Below are positions 26,418-34,908 of a stretch of DNA of 64,000 nucleotides, in pieces (position 1 is the stretch's first letter; each line of letters starts with the position of its first letter). The position numbers were made by a program, and so were the translations under genes. The stretch is from JAFGBI01 sp964454025 (lineage in GTDB: Bacteria > Myxococcota_A > Polyangia > Polyangiales > Polyangiaceae), in assembly GCA_964454025.1 (NCBI GenBank), contig CAYVRP010000027.1, positions 1 through 64,000 on the forward strand, given 5' to 3'. Under the pieces are notes generated by a model, which was not told where the DNA came from, ran no database searches, and worked only from the letters and a program-made list of their open reading frames with translations.

Positions 26418-27073
26418 GGTCGTTCCTCCTGTGTGGAACCGGAAAGCAGTCTCAGGATCGCGGGCTCGCGCTCGGAGATCCTGCGGAACCGCTGCTCCGC
26501 CCTCCGCAACCGGCGCTTGGCGGTGGAGAGTGAGCAAGCGCAGAGCGTGGCGATCTCCGGGAGCGTCCGTCCATCGACGTGGCGCAAGGTGATGAGCAGG
26601 TGCTCCTCGGTCGGTAGCTGCGAGGCGGTCCGATAGAAGGCACGCAGCACCTCCCGCGCGCCCGGGTCGTGTTCGATGACGTCGGGACCGAAGCGCTCGG
26701 TAGCTTCGATCGCGAGCTGGTGACGGAACCGCCGACGACGCAGCTCCTTGCGCAAGGTGTTCATCGCGATGCCCATGACCCAGCTGGCCAGGCGTTCCCT
26801 CTGGTCGAGGCGGCCCCGTTGCAGCCCTATCCAGACGGCGATGAAGATCTCGTGCACGATGTCGTCATGATCCGGATCTGCGCCCAGAACCTTCCAGACG
26901 ATTCGGTGGATGTCGGTCGCGAAGCGGTCGTAGAGCTTCTCGGCAGCACCGTCGGCGTGGCGGTGAACCAGATCGACGATGTCCTCCTCGCTACCTCCGG
27001 CGACGACGCGCAGATGCGTGGAGCCGACGTGCGGCGGGCTCGCTGAGGTGCGTGATGCCACCGGGGAATTCAT
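26414..27073 (-). CDS. ECF-type RNA polymerase sigma factor
   Basis: 219 aa from the ATG at 27073; the open frame runs far upstream but only through divergent DNA. Sigma region 2 is seen as EKLYDRFATDIHRIVWKVLGADPDHDDIVHEIFIAVWIGL (about 45-90) and WVMGIAMNTLRKELRRRR; region 4 as LPTEEHLLITLRHVDGRTLPEIATLCACSLSTAKRRLRRAEQRF (about 155-200). No region 3, as expected for ECF factors. First gene of a three-gene operon with a FecR-like regulator and an envelope protein. The ribosome site is weak. Confidence 0.9.
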   Translation of the reverse strand: MNSPVASRTSASPPHVGSTHLRVVAGGSEEDIVDLVHRHADGAAEKLYDRFATDIHRIVWKVLGADPDHDDIVHEIFIAVWIGLQRGRLDQRERLASWVMGIAMNTLRKELRRRRFRHQLAIEATERFGPDVIEHDPGAREVLRAFYRTASQLPTEEHLLITLRHVDGRTLPEIATLCACSLSTAKRRLRRAEQRFRRISEREPAILRLLSGSTQEERP

Positions 27074-27151
27074 TTCAAGAGTACCGCAGCGGCTGCTTGC
27101 CGGGTCAGGAAAGGAGTGGTTACAGTTGCACGGTACCCCGAGGGACTTCCG

Positions 27152-28003
27152 ATGCACGAGCTCCCTTTGCCGGGCAGGGCTGGATTGGCGGTGGGTACCG
27201 TCGGAGCCATGGTGGTGCTCTCGTCCTGCTCGTCCTGCTCGGCCCGACTCGAGCCGATCGTCGCGGAGGAGCCGGCTGCGGGAGGTCAGGGCGGTTCTAC
27301 CACCTCGTTCATCGGCTGCCCCGGTATCGTGCTGACCGCAACGCCGGAGATCGCGGGGCCAGCGCCCGCGATGTGCACCGGCACCGGGCAGATACTGTGT
27401 GAGTCCTTCGACGCACCGCCACCCGAGGAATGGTCGCTCTGGCTCGACCGCAGCGCACACGCCGAAATCCAGTCGTGTCAGGTTCGCGCTGGGAGCGCGG
27501 CCTTGCGCCTCGGCGCGGATGACGCGGGCGCCGCCCAGCTTCGAGCAGAGCTTCCGGTGACCGTGGCCGCCGGAAGCGTCTTCGCGAGAGTGTTCGCGTA
27601 TCTCCCTGCGACCGCGGAGATCCCCGAGTACCTGATCTTGGCAGAGCTCTGGGACGAGCAGGAAGGACGGGACTTCAAGATATCCGTCGATCTGGTGCCG
27701 CCAGACTCGCTCGAGCTGACGTACGGCGATCCGACGGTTGGCGTCGCAGACCCCGCCGCCATCTTCCCCCGTGACCGCTGGGCCTGTGTCGAGCTCGCGG
27801 CGGTGCTCGCGGCTGGCACGGGCAGCGTTGCGGTGCTCCTCGACGGCGTCCCGGTGGTGGAAACCGGCGCGGATCTCGACCTCGCCCCGGCCAACCCCAT
27901 CCGCTACGTGTCCCTGGGGGCACGCCCTTCGAGCGCCACGACGGGCTTCGACCTCTTCCTCGATGGACTCATCGTCGGGACCGAGCCGATCGGATGTGAC
28001 TGA
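27152..28003 (+). CDS. Lipoprotein with LamG/concanavalin-like domain
   Basis: 283 aa from the ATG at 27152, with GAGGGA upstream; the longer open frame adds 12 residues with no ribosome site. The signal ends VVLSSC, a good lipobox. The body (about 75-280) reads as a beta-sandwich: ILCESFDAPPPEEWSLWLD, AALRLGADDAGAAQL, VFARVFAYLPATAEI, DRWACVELAAVLAAGTGSVAVLLDGVPVVE, and FDLFLDGLIVGTEPIGCD. This order matches LamG/concanavalin-A-like lectin domains of myxobacterial surface lipoproteins. It is divergent from the sigma-factor operon, with 78 bases between starts, and could be part of its regulon. Confidence 0.65.
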   Translation: MHELPLPGRAGLAVGTVGAMVVLSSCSSCSARLEPIVAEEPAAGGQGGSTTSFIGCPGIVLTATPEIAGPAPAMCTGTGQILCESFDAPPPEEWSLWLDRSAHAEIQSCQVRAGSAALRLGADDAGAAQLRAELPVTVAAGSVFARVFAYLPATAEIPEYLILAELWDEQEGRDFKISVDLVPPDSLELTYGDPTVGVADPAAIFPRDRWACVELAAVLAAGTGSVAVLLDGVPVVETGADLDLAPANPIRYVSLGARPSSATTGFDLFLDGLIVGTEPIGCD

Positions 28004-28678
28004 GCGGTAGCCGACGGCCACGTCTCGAATCGTTTGGCGTTCGACCAGCCGGTGGGTCATCACACCGTTGATCGCACCCACGCCCTACAGTGGACCGGCC
28101 ACGCGTCGCCCGAGCCACGACATCGCGTCGTCGTGGCAGCGCGGGTGAGCAGCTCGACCGGCCGCTCTTCGCGACGGCGTGGCTCTGGGGCGCGCCGGGT
28201 TCGTCGCGGTCGTTTGCGGTGGCAGGATCCACGCGCGCGGCGAGCATCCAGCGCGCGTACCGACTCGGAGTCGGAGGCGAACGGGGGCGGGGGTGGGAGT
28301 AGCAGCCACGCAAGCCGCGTGGTGGGCGGTCCGTCCGAGGCGAGCGCAGCCCTCATGCAGCGGCGCGCACGGCCGGCTCCGCCTGCACGCGCGTCGCGCG
28401 GCCCGTGCAGTCGCGCAACGGCCGACGCCATGGCTTCGGCGCGTATCGATCGGGCGCGAGGGTCGCCGGTTGCGGTCGGTCCGTCGCTGGATTCCGCCCC
28501 TGGCGCCCTCGCTGTGGCAGCTTGATGGAGCGATGGCCGGTAGAAGGCGCATCGGGCGGGAGGGGAGCGGTCTGCGCTCGTCTCGGACCCGAGGTCCCGA
28601 AGCGGTCGACCGCCGCCCCGGAACCGGGTCCCACGCCGCCGATCCGAGCCTCGTGCTGCGCTCGCGCGAAGTCGAGGC
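28004..28678. other. Gene-poor stretch, 675 bases
   Basis: Open frames are Arg/Ala/Ser-rich on both strands, lack ribosome sites and resemble no family. Composition stays GC-rich. Nothing else is recognised. Confidence 0.4.
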
Positions 28679-30262
28679 TCAATCAGGTTCGTCGGACGGC
28701 TTGTTGTAGTAGAGGAAGAGAACCGCCGGGTCGTCGTGGAACTGGAAGGGCTGTCCTTCGCACCAGCAGTTGCTCGTCTGGCCTCCCGTGCACTGGGGCG
28801 GGTTGTGCACGGGAATGTTCGGCGGGTGATCGCAGCCGTTGCGTGAGGTGTCGATGATCGTGGGCTTGCCGCTGAGCGCGTAGAGCGCGTCGGCGTAGGC
28901 GATTTCGTTCTCCGTGGGGTTGTAGTTGGACGTGTTCGAGGCCCAACCGTCGATGAGCGCGTAGTTCTGGTAGGTCCTCGCCCGGTCCACCACCGACTGG
29001 GCATCGAGCCAGGCGCTGTGACCGATGTCGAGGAAGACGGCGGCGTTGGGCGCGGACTGCTTCAGGATGCCGATGGCGCGATCCAGCATCCGGTGCTTGG
29101 CCTCGTCGTCGCCCGCGGAGGGGAACGCATCGGCCTCGAGCGCGACCACGGTCGGGCCCGGACTGGATCCGATCGCGCTGGCCACGCCCTCGATCCAGGC
29201 GATGAAGCCGCTCTCGTCGGGGTTGAGATCCACGCTGTAGTACGTGGAGAACACGACGAACCGACCCTGCGCCGCGGCGGCGTCCATCTCGTCGCGGACC
29301 ACGCTCGGCATGTCGCCCCAGTCGCCGATCCAGGTAGCCGCGCCGGTGGGGTTGGAGGAGTACATCTCCATGCCCAGCAGTCGGTCCAGGGCCGGGTTGC
29401 CGGTGCCGCCCCCCGACGTCGTTCCGCCGGTCGCCACCTGACCACCGGTGCCGTTCGCGCCACCCGCGCCCGAGACACCGCCCGTGCCGCTGGAAGACGA
29501 AACCACCTCGACCCAGACGCTCTCCTGATCGTGCCAGCCCTCCGCGTCCTGGTAGGTCGCGAACAGCTCCCAGGTTCCCACCGGATCGGAGGCGCCGAAG
29601 GTCCGCGATGCATTCAGGGTCGCGCTCTGCCCCGGCGCGAGCGTCAAGTCCTGCAGCGTGGGCGAGAGGTCGAGGTAGGGGCCATCCGCGTGGGTGCCTC
29701 CCGGTGGACGACCGGCGATCAGGAATTCCTGGAGGACCACGGGCTCGGAGCCGTCGTTGGTCACGGTCACCGACACGCTGAGTGAGTCCCCCAGCGCGAC
29801 CACGGTCTGCTCGAGGTCGAGGGGCGAGGTCGTCAGGTGCACGCCCGGATAGGTCGCCCCGCCCGCCCCGCCGCTCGCGGTCGCGCCACCCGTGTCGGCC
29901 GCCGCGCCGCCAGTCGTCGTGGTCCCACCGGTCACGGGCCGAGCGCCGCCGGTCGCCGTGGCCCCGCCGGTGCTGGCCGGCGCGCCGCCGGTCGTCGTGG
30001 TCCCACCGGTCACGGGCCGAGCGCCGCCGGTCACCGTGGTTCCACCGGTGTCGACCGGAGCGCTGCCGGCGGTAATGGCCCCGCCGGTGCCAGCCGGAGC
30101 ACCGGCGGTCGTCGCGGTTCCACCGGCGCTCGCCGGAGCGCCGCCGGTTGTCGTGGCGGCGTCGGTGCCCGCCGAGGCGCCGTCGGTCCCTTCGTTGTCG
30201 TCGGCGCAAGCAGCAGTCAGAAGCAGGAATCCCAGTGTGTTCAGGAAGCGCAGGGCGGACAT
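28679..30262 (-). CDS. Glycoside hydrolase family 6 cellulase, lipoprotein-anchored
   Basis: 527 aa; the ATG at 30262 has GGAGGA ten bases upstream. A signal ending LLLTAAC and a long Thr/Gly spacer (about 20-140) precede a CARDB-like beta-sandwich (about 145-260, with VSVTVTNDGSEPVVL, GRPPGGTHADGPYLDLSP and YQDAEGWHDQ), a second spacer, and the catalytic domain (about 295-527). GH6 marks are VVALEADAFPS (catalytic-acid region), AVFLDIGHSAWLDA and PTIIDTSRNGC. The enzyme should cleave beta-1,4-glucan with inversion. It lies 150 bases downstream of the GH5 gene, which shares the sandwich module, so the two form a cellulose-degrading pair at the cell surface. Confidence 0.85.
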   Translation of the reverse strand: MSALRFLNTLGFLLLTAACADDNEGTDGASAGTDAATTTGGAPASAGGTATTAGAPAGTGGAITAGSAPVDTGGTTVTGGARPVTGGTTTTGGAPASTGGATATGGARPVTGGTTTTGGAAADTGGATASGGAGGATYPGVHLTTSPLDLEQTVVALGDSLSVSVTVTNDGSEPVVLQEFLIAGRPPGGTHADGPYLDLSPTLQDLTLAPGQSATLNASRTFGASDPVGTWELFATYQDAEGWHDQESVWVEVVSSSSGTGGVSGAGGANGTGGQVATGGTTSGGGTGNPALDRLLGMEMYSSNPTGAATWIGDWGDMPSVVRDEMDAAAAQGRFVVFSTYYSVDLNPDESGFIAWIEGVASAIGSSPGPTVVALEADAFPSAGDDEAKHRMLDRAIGILKQSAPNAAVFLDIGHSAWLDAQSVVDRARTYQNYALIDGWASNTSNYNPTENEIAYADALYALSGKPTIIDTSRNGCDHPPNIPVHNPPQCTGGQTSNCWCEGQPFQFHDDPAVLFLYYNKPSDEPD

Positions 30263-30412
30263 GTCAGGAAATTCCTCCAACGGCGCGCTCGGAAGCGCTC
30301 AACCGGCCCCTAGCAGCTCGCCGTCTCCACACTGTTCCCCGGGCCCGCGGCGACGGTTCAACTTCTTGCCGGACGCCCCGAGGACCTCAACCATCAGCGC
30401 CCTCGCCGCGGC

Positions 30413-32224
30413 TCAGTCCCATGGCGCCTCACCGCCGAGCAGCGCGTCGCGCAGCGCCTCGTCTCGCCACCGGTCCGCGCCGTTGTCGTAGATCGACCAG
30501 TCGTGACCTGCTGGGAAATCGAAGTAGGTGTAGGCGAAGCCACGACTGAAGCACTCATCGCGCACGAACGACGCCCAGGCGACCCGCTCGGTCAGGCTGG
30601 GCACACCGTCGACGGCTCCCCACTCGTCGGCGACGACCGGCTTGTCGTGGGCGTCCGACCAGCGCTGCGCGGTGTCGAGCAGGCGCGTCACCGGACTCCG
30701 GTCCTCTTCCGACCCCGTCCAGTGAATGCCCGTGGCGCAACCGCTCCACCCCTGGTGCGTGTAGCAGAACGGCTCGTACGGATGCACCCCTCCCATGTAG
30801 TACTCGCCCGCTGCCGCTGGGATCGAGATGTCGAACAGCGATCCCTTCCCCCAGTTGGGTGGGCTGTAGAGGATGACGCGTGTGGGATTGGTCCGTCGCA
30901 CGGCCTCCGTGAACGCGAGGTACCAGTCGGACAGGACCTCATCCAGGCCGTCGTGCGACTCGTTGATGGGCTGGAAGACGAGGCGATCCGAGTACCCCTG
31001 GTAGTGCTCGGCGATCTGGGTCCACAGGTTGACGAAGATCGTCTTGTACTCGTTGCTCCCGGTTTCGAAACCGCCGAGCTCGAAGAAGTTCAAGATCACC
31101 ACCAGATCGCGGTCGAGGAAGTCGTTCACACGTTGGTCCAGCTCGCTGAAGAACTCGGGAACCAGCGTGTTGTTCGGGTCGCTGCCGAAGTTCCGCATTC
31201 CGCCGCTCTCATTCTGGACGAACGCCCATACCCGGACGGAGTCGAACCCGGCGTCGGCGATGACGTCCGCGTAGCGCGAGTCGTAGGTGGCTCCCCAACC
31301 AGGAGCGCCGTTGAGTCGAAAGGCCTTGACGTTGAGGCCCCGTCCCATGCGATCCCGCAGGGACCACGGATCGAGCGGGCCCGTCGCGCCCCCGCCAGCT
31401 CCACCGGCCCCGCCCTCCGTGCCGGCGCTGCCGCCCGTGGCGCCCGCTGCACCACCGGCCCCGGATGCGCCCCCAGTCCCTCCCGTTTCGGCCGCGGCGA
31501 CCTCGACGATGGAGCTTGCCTGATCGTGCCAGCCGCTGGCATCCCGGTACGTCGCGAAGATCTCCCAGCGACCGAGCGGGTCGGCCGCGGTGATGAGACG
31601 CGACGCGGTGACCGTGAGGCTCTCCCCGGGGACCAGCGTCACCGCGGGATGGACGGGGGCGAGATCGAGGAAAGGACCGCCGTCATGAGTGCCGCCCGGC
31701 GGCCGCCCGGCGATCACGATCTGGTCAATCGTCATCGCCTCGGTGCCATCGTTCGTCACGGTGACCGACGCCGTGAGCGTGTCTCCCACGAAGACCGTGG
31801 TCTGGTCGAGGTAGGGCGCCGACACCGAGAGGTGCGGCCCGATCACTGGACTGCCGCCGGTGCTCGGGGCGCCGCCGGTGTTCAGGGCACCACCGGTGCT
31901 CAGACCGCCGCCGGTGCTCGGAGAGCCGCCGGTGCTCGGCACGCCGCCGGTGCTCGGGGCGCTGCCGGTGCTCGTGACCCCACCGCTGCTCGGAGCGCCG
32001 CCGGCGCTCGTCACGCCGCCCGTACCTGGGGCGCCTCCCGTGATCGCAGCGCTCTCGCCCCCGCTGACTGTGGGGGTCGAAGCGCCAACGCTCCCCGAGA
32101 CGCCACCCGTGTCGGCAAGACCGCCGGTCGCTTCGTGGCCTCTGCCGTCAGCGGCCTCGGTCGAGCAGGCGACCAGCCCCACGTTCAGGACAGCGAGCGA
32201 CAGCCTAGATCTGAGCCAGGTCAT
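30413..32224 (-). CDS. Glycoside hydrolase family 5 endoglucanase, lipoprotein-anchored
   Basis: 603 aa from the ATG at 32224, chosen because the signal peptide with lipobox LVAC starts here; the frame is open upstream without homology. A ~110-residue TGG/STGG spacer, a CARDB-like sandwich (about 135-250) nearly matching the GH6 neighbour (GRPPGGTHDGGPFLDLAP, YRDASGWHDQ), a second Gly/Ala spacer, and a GH5 barrel (about 290-600) follow. The acid/base Glu is in FQPINESHDGL and the nucleophile Glu in PVVADEWGAVDG; SVRVWAFVQNESGG and GVHPYEPF fit active-site loops. A retaining beta-1,4-endoglucanase or mannanase is expected. Confidence 0.85.
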   Translation of the reverse strand: MTWLRSRLSLAVLNVGLVACSTEAADGRGHEATGGLADTGGVSGSVGASTPTVSGGESAAITGGAPGTGGVTSAGGAPSSGGVTSTGSAPSTGGVPSTGGSPSTGGGLSTGGALNTGGAPSTGGSPVIGPHLSVSAPYLDQTTVFVGDTLTASVTVTNDGTEAMTIDQIVIAGRPPGGTHDGGPFLDLAPVHPAVTLVPGESLTVTASRLITAADPLGRWEIFATYRDASGWHDQASSIVEVAAAETGGTGGASGAGGAAGATGGSAGTEGGAGGAGGGATGPLDPWSLRDRMGRGLNVKAFRLNGAPGWGATYDSRYADVIADAGFDSVRVWAFVQNESGGMRNFGSDPNNTLVPEFFSELDQRVNDFLDRDLVVILNFFELGGFETGSNEYKTIFVNLWTQIAEHYQGYSDRLVFQPINESHDGLDEVLSDWYLAFTEAVRRTNPTRVILYSPPNWGKGSLFDISIPAAAGEYYMGGVHPYEPFCYTHQGWSGCATGIHWTGSEEDRSPVTRLLDTAQRWSDAHDKPVVADEWGAVDGVPSLTERVAWASFVRDECFSRGFAYTYFDFPAGHDWSIYDNGADRWRDEALRDALLGGEAPWD

Positions 32225-32821
32225 TTCCCAAGTGTTCTCCTGCGTTTTTCCCACCGCTGGGGCCGCACCGACCGGTGCGGTCGATCTGCCTCGACCCGCT
32301 CGGCTCGACTCCGTGGCCTCGCGACGGGAAGCGCGGTCGAGCACACAGCGAGGATCCGAGCGGAGGTGGGTCATGGGCGATTGCCGGTCGAGTCTCCGGG
32401 GAGATCGCGGTACTGCCGTCGGAGGCGTGGGCAGCTCCGGGGCGCGCGGCGTCCCGGCAGCGGATCGCGCAGCGGCTCGTCTCGCGACCGCTGCCGCGCG
32501 TGTCGTCCGCAGCCTCACCGCACCCACCCACTGGAACACCCAGCACCACACCCACCGCCATCCGGAAGCCCACGTGCATGGTCGACACACTGTTCCCGCA
32601 CGGAATGGAAGCGGTCCTCGTTTCGAGCAGAACGGAGTGCTTCGGCGTCACCACACCGCGGGCAACCGACCGCACCCATCCCCATTCCCCGCCAGAGGCG
32701 GCTACTTCGCAGGGCTCCCCCCGCCAGGCCGGTCGGGGCTGACCTCCGGGCGATGGCCGGCGATCGAGCGCGGAGGGGTGAGGCCGTCCGCGTCTTGGCG
32801 GAGGGCCTCGGTCGGACCTGC

Positions 32822-32941
32822 GGAGTCGCGCGCGACCTGTCGGCAAGCGCCGACCGGTCGTGCGTGCGGTGCGTCGGGCGGCTCGCCGGGCGGTGCCCGT
32901 GGGTCAGCGGTAAGGCGACGCACCGTGATGCCCGTGTCGCA
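32822..32941. repeat. Dispersed structured repeat, copy 2
   Basis: Direct-orientation copy of 23331-23450. The same stems are intact: GTCGGC-AAGC-GCCGAC (32839-32854; the loop differs from copy 1 by one base), GGTGCGTCG/CGACGCACC (32868-32876 with 32916-32924) and CGGGC-GGT-GCCCG (32887-32899). About six substitutions separate the copies, and none breaks a stem. Confidence 0.65.
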
Positions 32942-33199
32942 CACGATTGCTGCTCGCCTCGTCGAAGCGCGCGCCAAGGTTGCTCTCGTGGCGCGGAGTC
33001 CCGCGGCGGCCATGTCGACGGAAACGTCGCCGCGACCCCTCCCGTCGCGACGGACAACTCGCGCATGGGTTCGGGGCGGATCGCACCGCGAGCCCCGACT
33101 TCCAGACGGCAGTCCGGTCGCGAAGATCGGGGGTCACCGAGATCTGCGCTCGGACCTCCTGGTCACTTGCCGGGAGCGCCCTCACGTCCGGCCGTGTCG

Positions 33200-33405
33200 G
33201 GTGTAGTCGCCGGGGCTTCGCGATCCGCCCCTCGGCCTGGACCCGGAGGAGGTCGAGGTAGCAGAGCGCGGTTCGCCGACGCACCGCGCGTCCGGTGCAG
33301 GAGCTCCCACGCCGCGTCCCGCTCGAGGCGCTCGCGGATCGCCGCTCGCCGCCGCTCCGTGAGTCGCGCCGGGGTGGTCGCCGCCGACTCGGCGGTCCTC
33401 TAAGC
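33200..33405 (-). pseudogene. Possible remnant of an unknown gene
   Basis: On the minus strand one frame reads ARLTERRRAAIRERLERDAAWELLHRTRG and, after a shift of frame near 33300, another reads RTALCYLDLLRVQAEGRIAKPRR. Joined, they look like one helical domain, but there is no start and a TAG lies just upstream. Low confidence; no family recognised. Confidence 0.25.
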
Positions 33406-33518
33406 CGAGGGCGCGATTCACCCGACTGCCCGCTGATTCTATCGTTCAATCACCGATTGGCTCTGCCCGACCGTCGAGTACTCTTGACGCCCCCGCCCTG
33501 CCGCGACGGAGTCGGGGC

Positions 33519-33956
33519 GTGTCTTTCGCACGCTCCCTGGTCGATGAGCTCGCCCTCGCCCTGCAACGCGAGCCCGCCCTGCTGCGGCTCGTCGCGGGGC
33601 GGCGTCGGGGGGGCAAGACCACGGCGGCCGAGCAGCTCTTCGAGCGGCTGGGTTGGTTCATCGTCTGCGCGGCGCCCGAGGCGCCGCTCCCGGGGACGAA
33701 CTGGGTGAAAACCCGAGGGCGTCTTGCGCGGCTGAAGAGGCCCGGCGCCGATCGCAAGGTGCTGCTGATCCTCGACGAGGTGCCGAGGGTGGTCGGCCAG
33801 AGCGGGTCCGTCGAGCGCAAGTGGGAGGAAGAGCGACGCACGAAGTGGCCGGTGTTGGCGGTGCGGCTCGGCTCCTCGGCCCTGCTCGGACACGAAGGCA
33901 AGAGCGAGAGCCTGGCCGGCGGCTCCCTGCTCCATTACCGACGAGGCGACGCTTGA
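33519..33956 (+). CDS. Short AAA-type ATPase domain protein (AAA_14-like, truncated)
   Basis: 145 aa from GTG at 33519. Walker A is GRRRGGKT (GxxxxGKT) in LLRLVAGRRRGGKTTAAEQLFERLG, and Walker B is VLLILDEVPRV. The region after it (VERKWEEERRTKWPVLAVRLGSSALLGHEGKSESLAGG) matches the sensor part of DUF4143-associated AAA_14 ATPases, where an Arg/Ser-x-SLAGR motif follows. Those proteins are usually ~400 aa, so this one holds only the first ATPase half. Its stop overlaps the next gene's TTG start. It is either a truncated relic or a minimal ATPase working with the small partner. Confidence 0.55.
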   Translation: MSFARSLVDELALALQREPALLRLVAGRRRGGKTTAAEQLFERLGWFIVCAAPEAPLPGTNWVKTRGRLARLKRPGADRKVLLILDEVPRVVGQSGSVERKWEEERRTKWPVLAVRLGSSALLGHEGKSESLAGGSLLHYRRGDA

Positions 33957-34285
33957 ACGAGCCGAGGCTGATGGTCACCCTCGTGGTCGATGGTCGAGTG
34001 ACCGTCCGCTACCAGACGGAGGATTGCGCCCCGATTCTGGCGCGGCTCGGCGGCCGCAGGAGCCAGGGGCAGTCAGCGTGGACCTACGATGCTCCGGACG
34101 ACAACCATCTGGCCTCCTTGCTGGGCGCCCTCCGCGATGCCGGGATCCCATTCGCAGGAGGCTCGAGCGGCTGGCCTCCTGCCGAGGTCTTCGCTCATCT
34201 GCGACAGGGTGGGTTGCTTCAGGGCCGATTTCTGGAGGCGCTATGGCGCGGCCCCGAGCCAGGCTGGAGCGTGCGGGAGAGATAG
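33953..34285 (+). CDS. Small protein coupled to the AAA-like gene, unknown
   Basis: 110 aa from a TTG overlapping the previous stop (TTGA); an in-frame ATG at 33971 is the alternative start. Sequence marks include VTLVVDGRVTVRYQTEDCAP, SAWTYDAPDDNHLASLLGALRDAGIPF, WPPAEVFAHLRQGGLL and FLEALWRGPEPGW. Composition and codon use look genuine. No family recognised. The overlap suggests joint translation with the ATPase fragment. Confidence 0.55.
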   Translation: MNEPRLMVTLVVDGRVTVRYQTEDCAPILARLGGRRSQGQSAWTYDAPDDNHLASLLGALRDAGIPFAGGSSGWPPAEVFAHLRQGGLLQGRFLEALWRGPEPGWSVRER

Positions 34286-34908
34286 ATGCACCGGGGCGAA
34301 GGGCGCGGAGGAGCTCCGCGATCGTCGCGCCCGGCGACGTCGTCAACACCTCGAGGGCAGGCGCCAGGGAGCTCCGGTCCGCGCGCCGGGGCCGAGCCAG
34401 CTTTCGAGGCGGACGCCGAGCGCGAACCGCTCCCGGCGCTCGCTGGAGAGGTCTGCGTCGGGATCGGGGCAACGCCGCCGGGAGAAGCACGGCTTCGTCG
34501 ATGCACGGCGTGGAGGGCGACCGGCCCAATCGTGCCGGCCAGCTCGACCGCGCGCTCGCCCGCTACTCCTCTCCCCGCCCGACCGACCTGGCGAGGACCA
34601 CGGGATCGTGGCCGAGCACCGCACTGACGAGCACCTCGACCGCGGGCTACGGCAAGGGTCGGCTGGCGGCAACCGCTCCGAGGACGAGCGAGCCAGGACA
34701 CGGACTCACGGCCTCATGCACCCGACCCCTGCGCCGCGGAACGACAACACAGCGGCTCCCGGGCTTGCCGGCGCTGAGGCCAGCGCGGCTCGGCATCGCA
34801 GGGTGCGACCGCTGCTGCCCGGCGAAAAGATGAGCCGGTACCGCGGCGGCGCGGCGTCTGCCGCGTCAGACCCGCCGGGACCTGGCAGCGGGCGAGCGAG
34901 GACACGAG
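34286..34908. other. Gene-poor stretch, 623 bases
   Basis: No supported gene. Open frames on both strands are Arg/Ser-rich with no family resemblance. The promoter of the esterase at 34909 is expected near its 3' side. Confidence 0.4.

Larger units (their letters stand above)
32225..33518. other. Long gene-poor stretch upstream of the cellulase gene
   Basis: About 1.3 kb without a supported intact gene. It contains the second copy of the structured repeat (32822-32941) and a possible gene remnant on the minus strand near 33200-33400. Open plus frames that start inside the GH5 gene run through here but are antisense extensions of it. The cellulase promoter is expected near 32230-32330. Confidence 0.5.

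Noticed and set aside
28060..29004. A 314-codon minus-strand frame across the gene-poor gap
   Set aside because: It is Arg/Thr/Ser-rich, overlaps the GH6 gene in the wrong frame and lacks a ribosome site or known motif.
29880..30170. Regular short repeats resembling a tandem array or CRISPR
   Set aside because: They encode the Thr/Gly spacer of the GH6 lipoprotein in the correct frame; there are no unique spacers.
31850..32040. Repeats of CCGCCGGTGCTCGG type
   Set aside because: They are the STGG codon repeats of the GH5 lipoprotein spacer.
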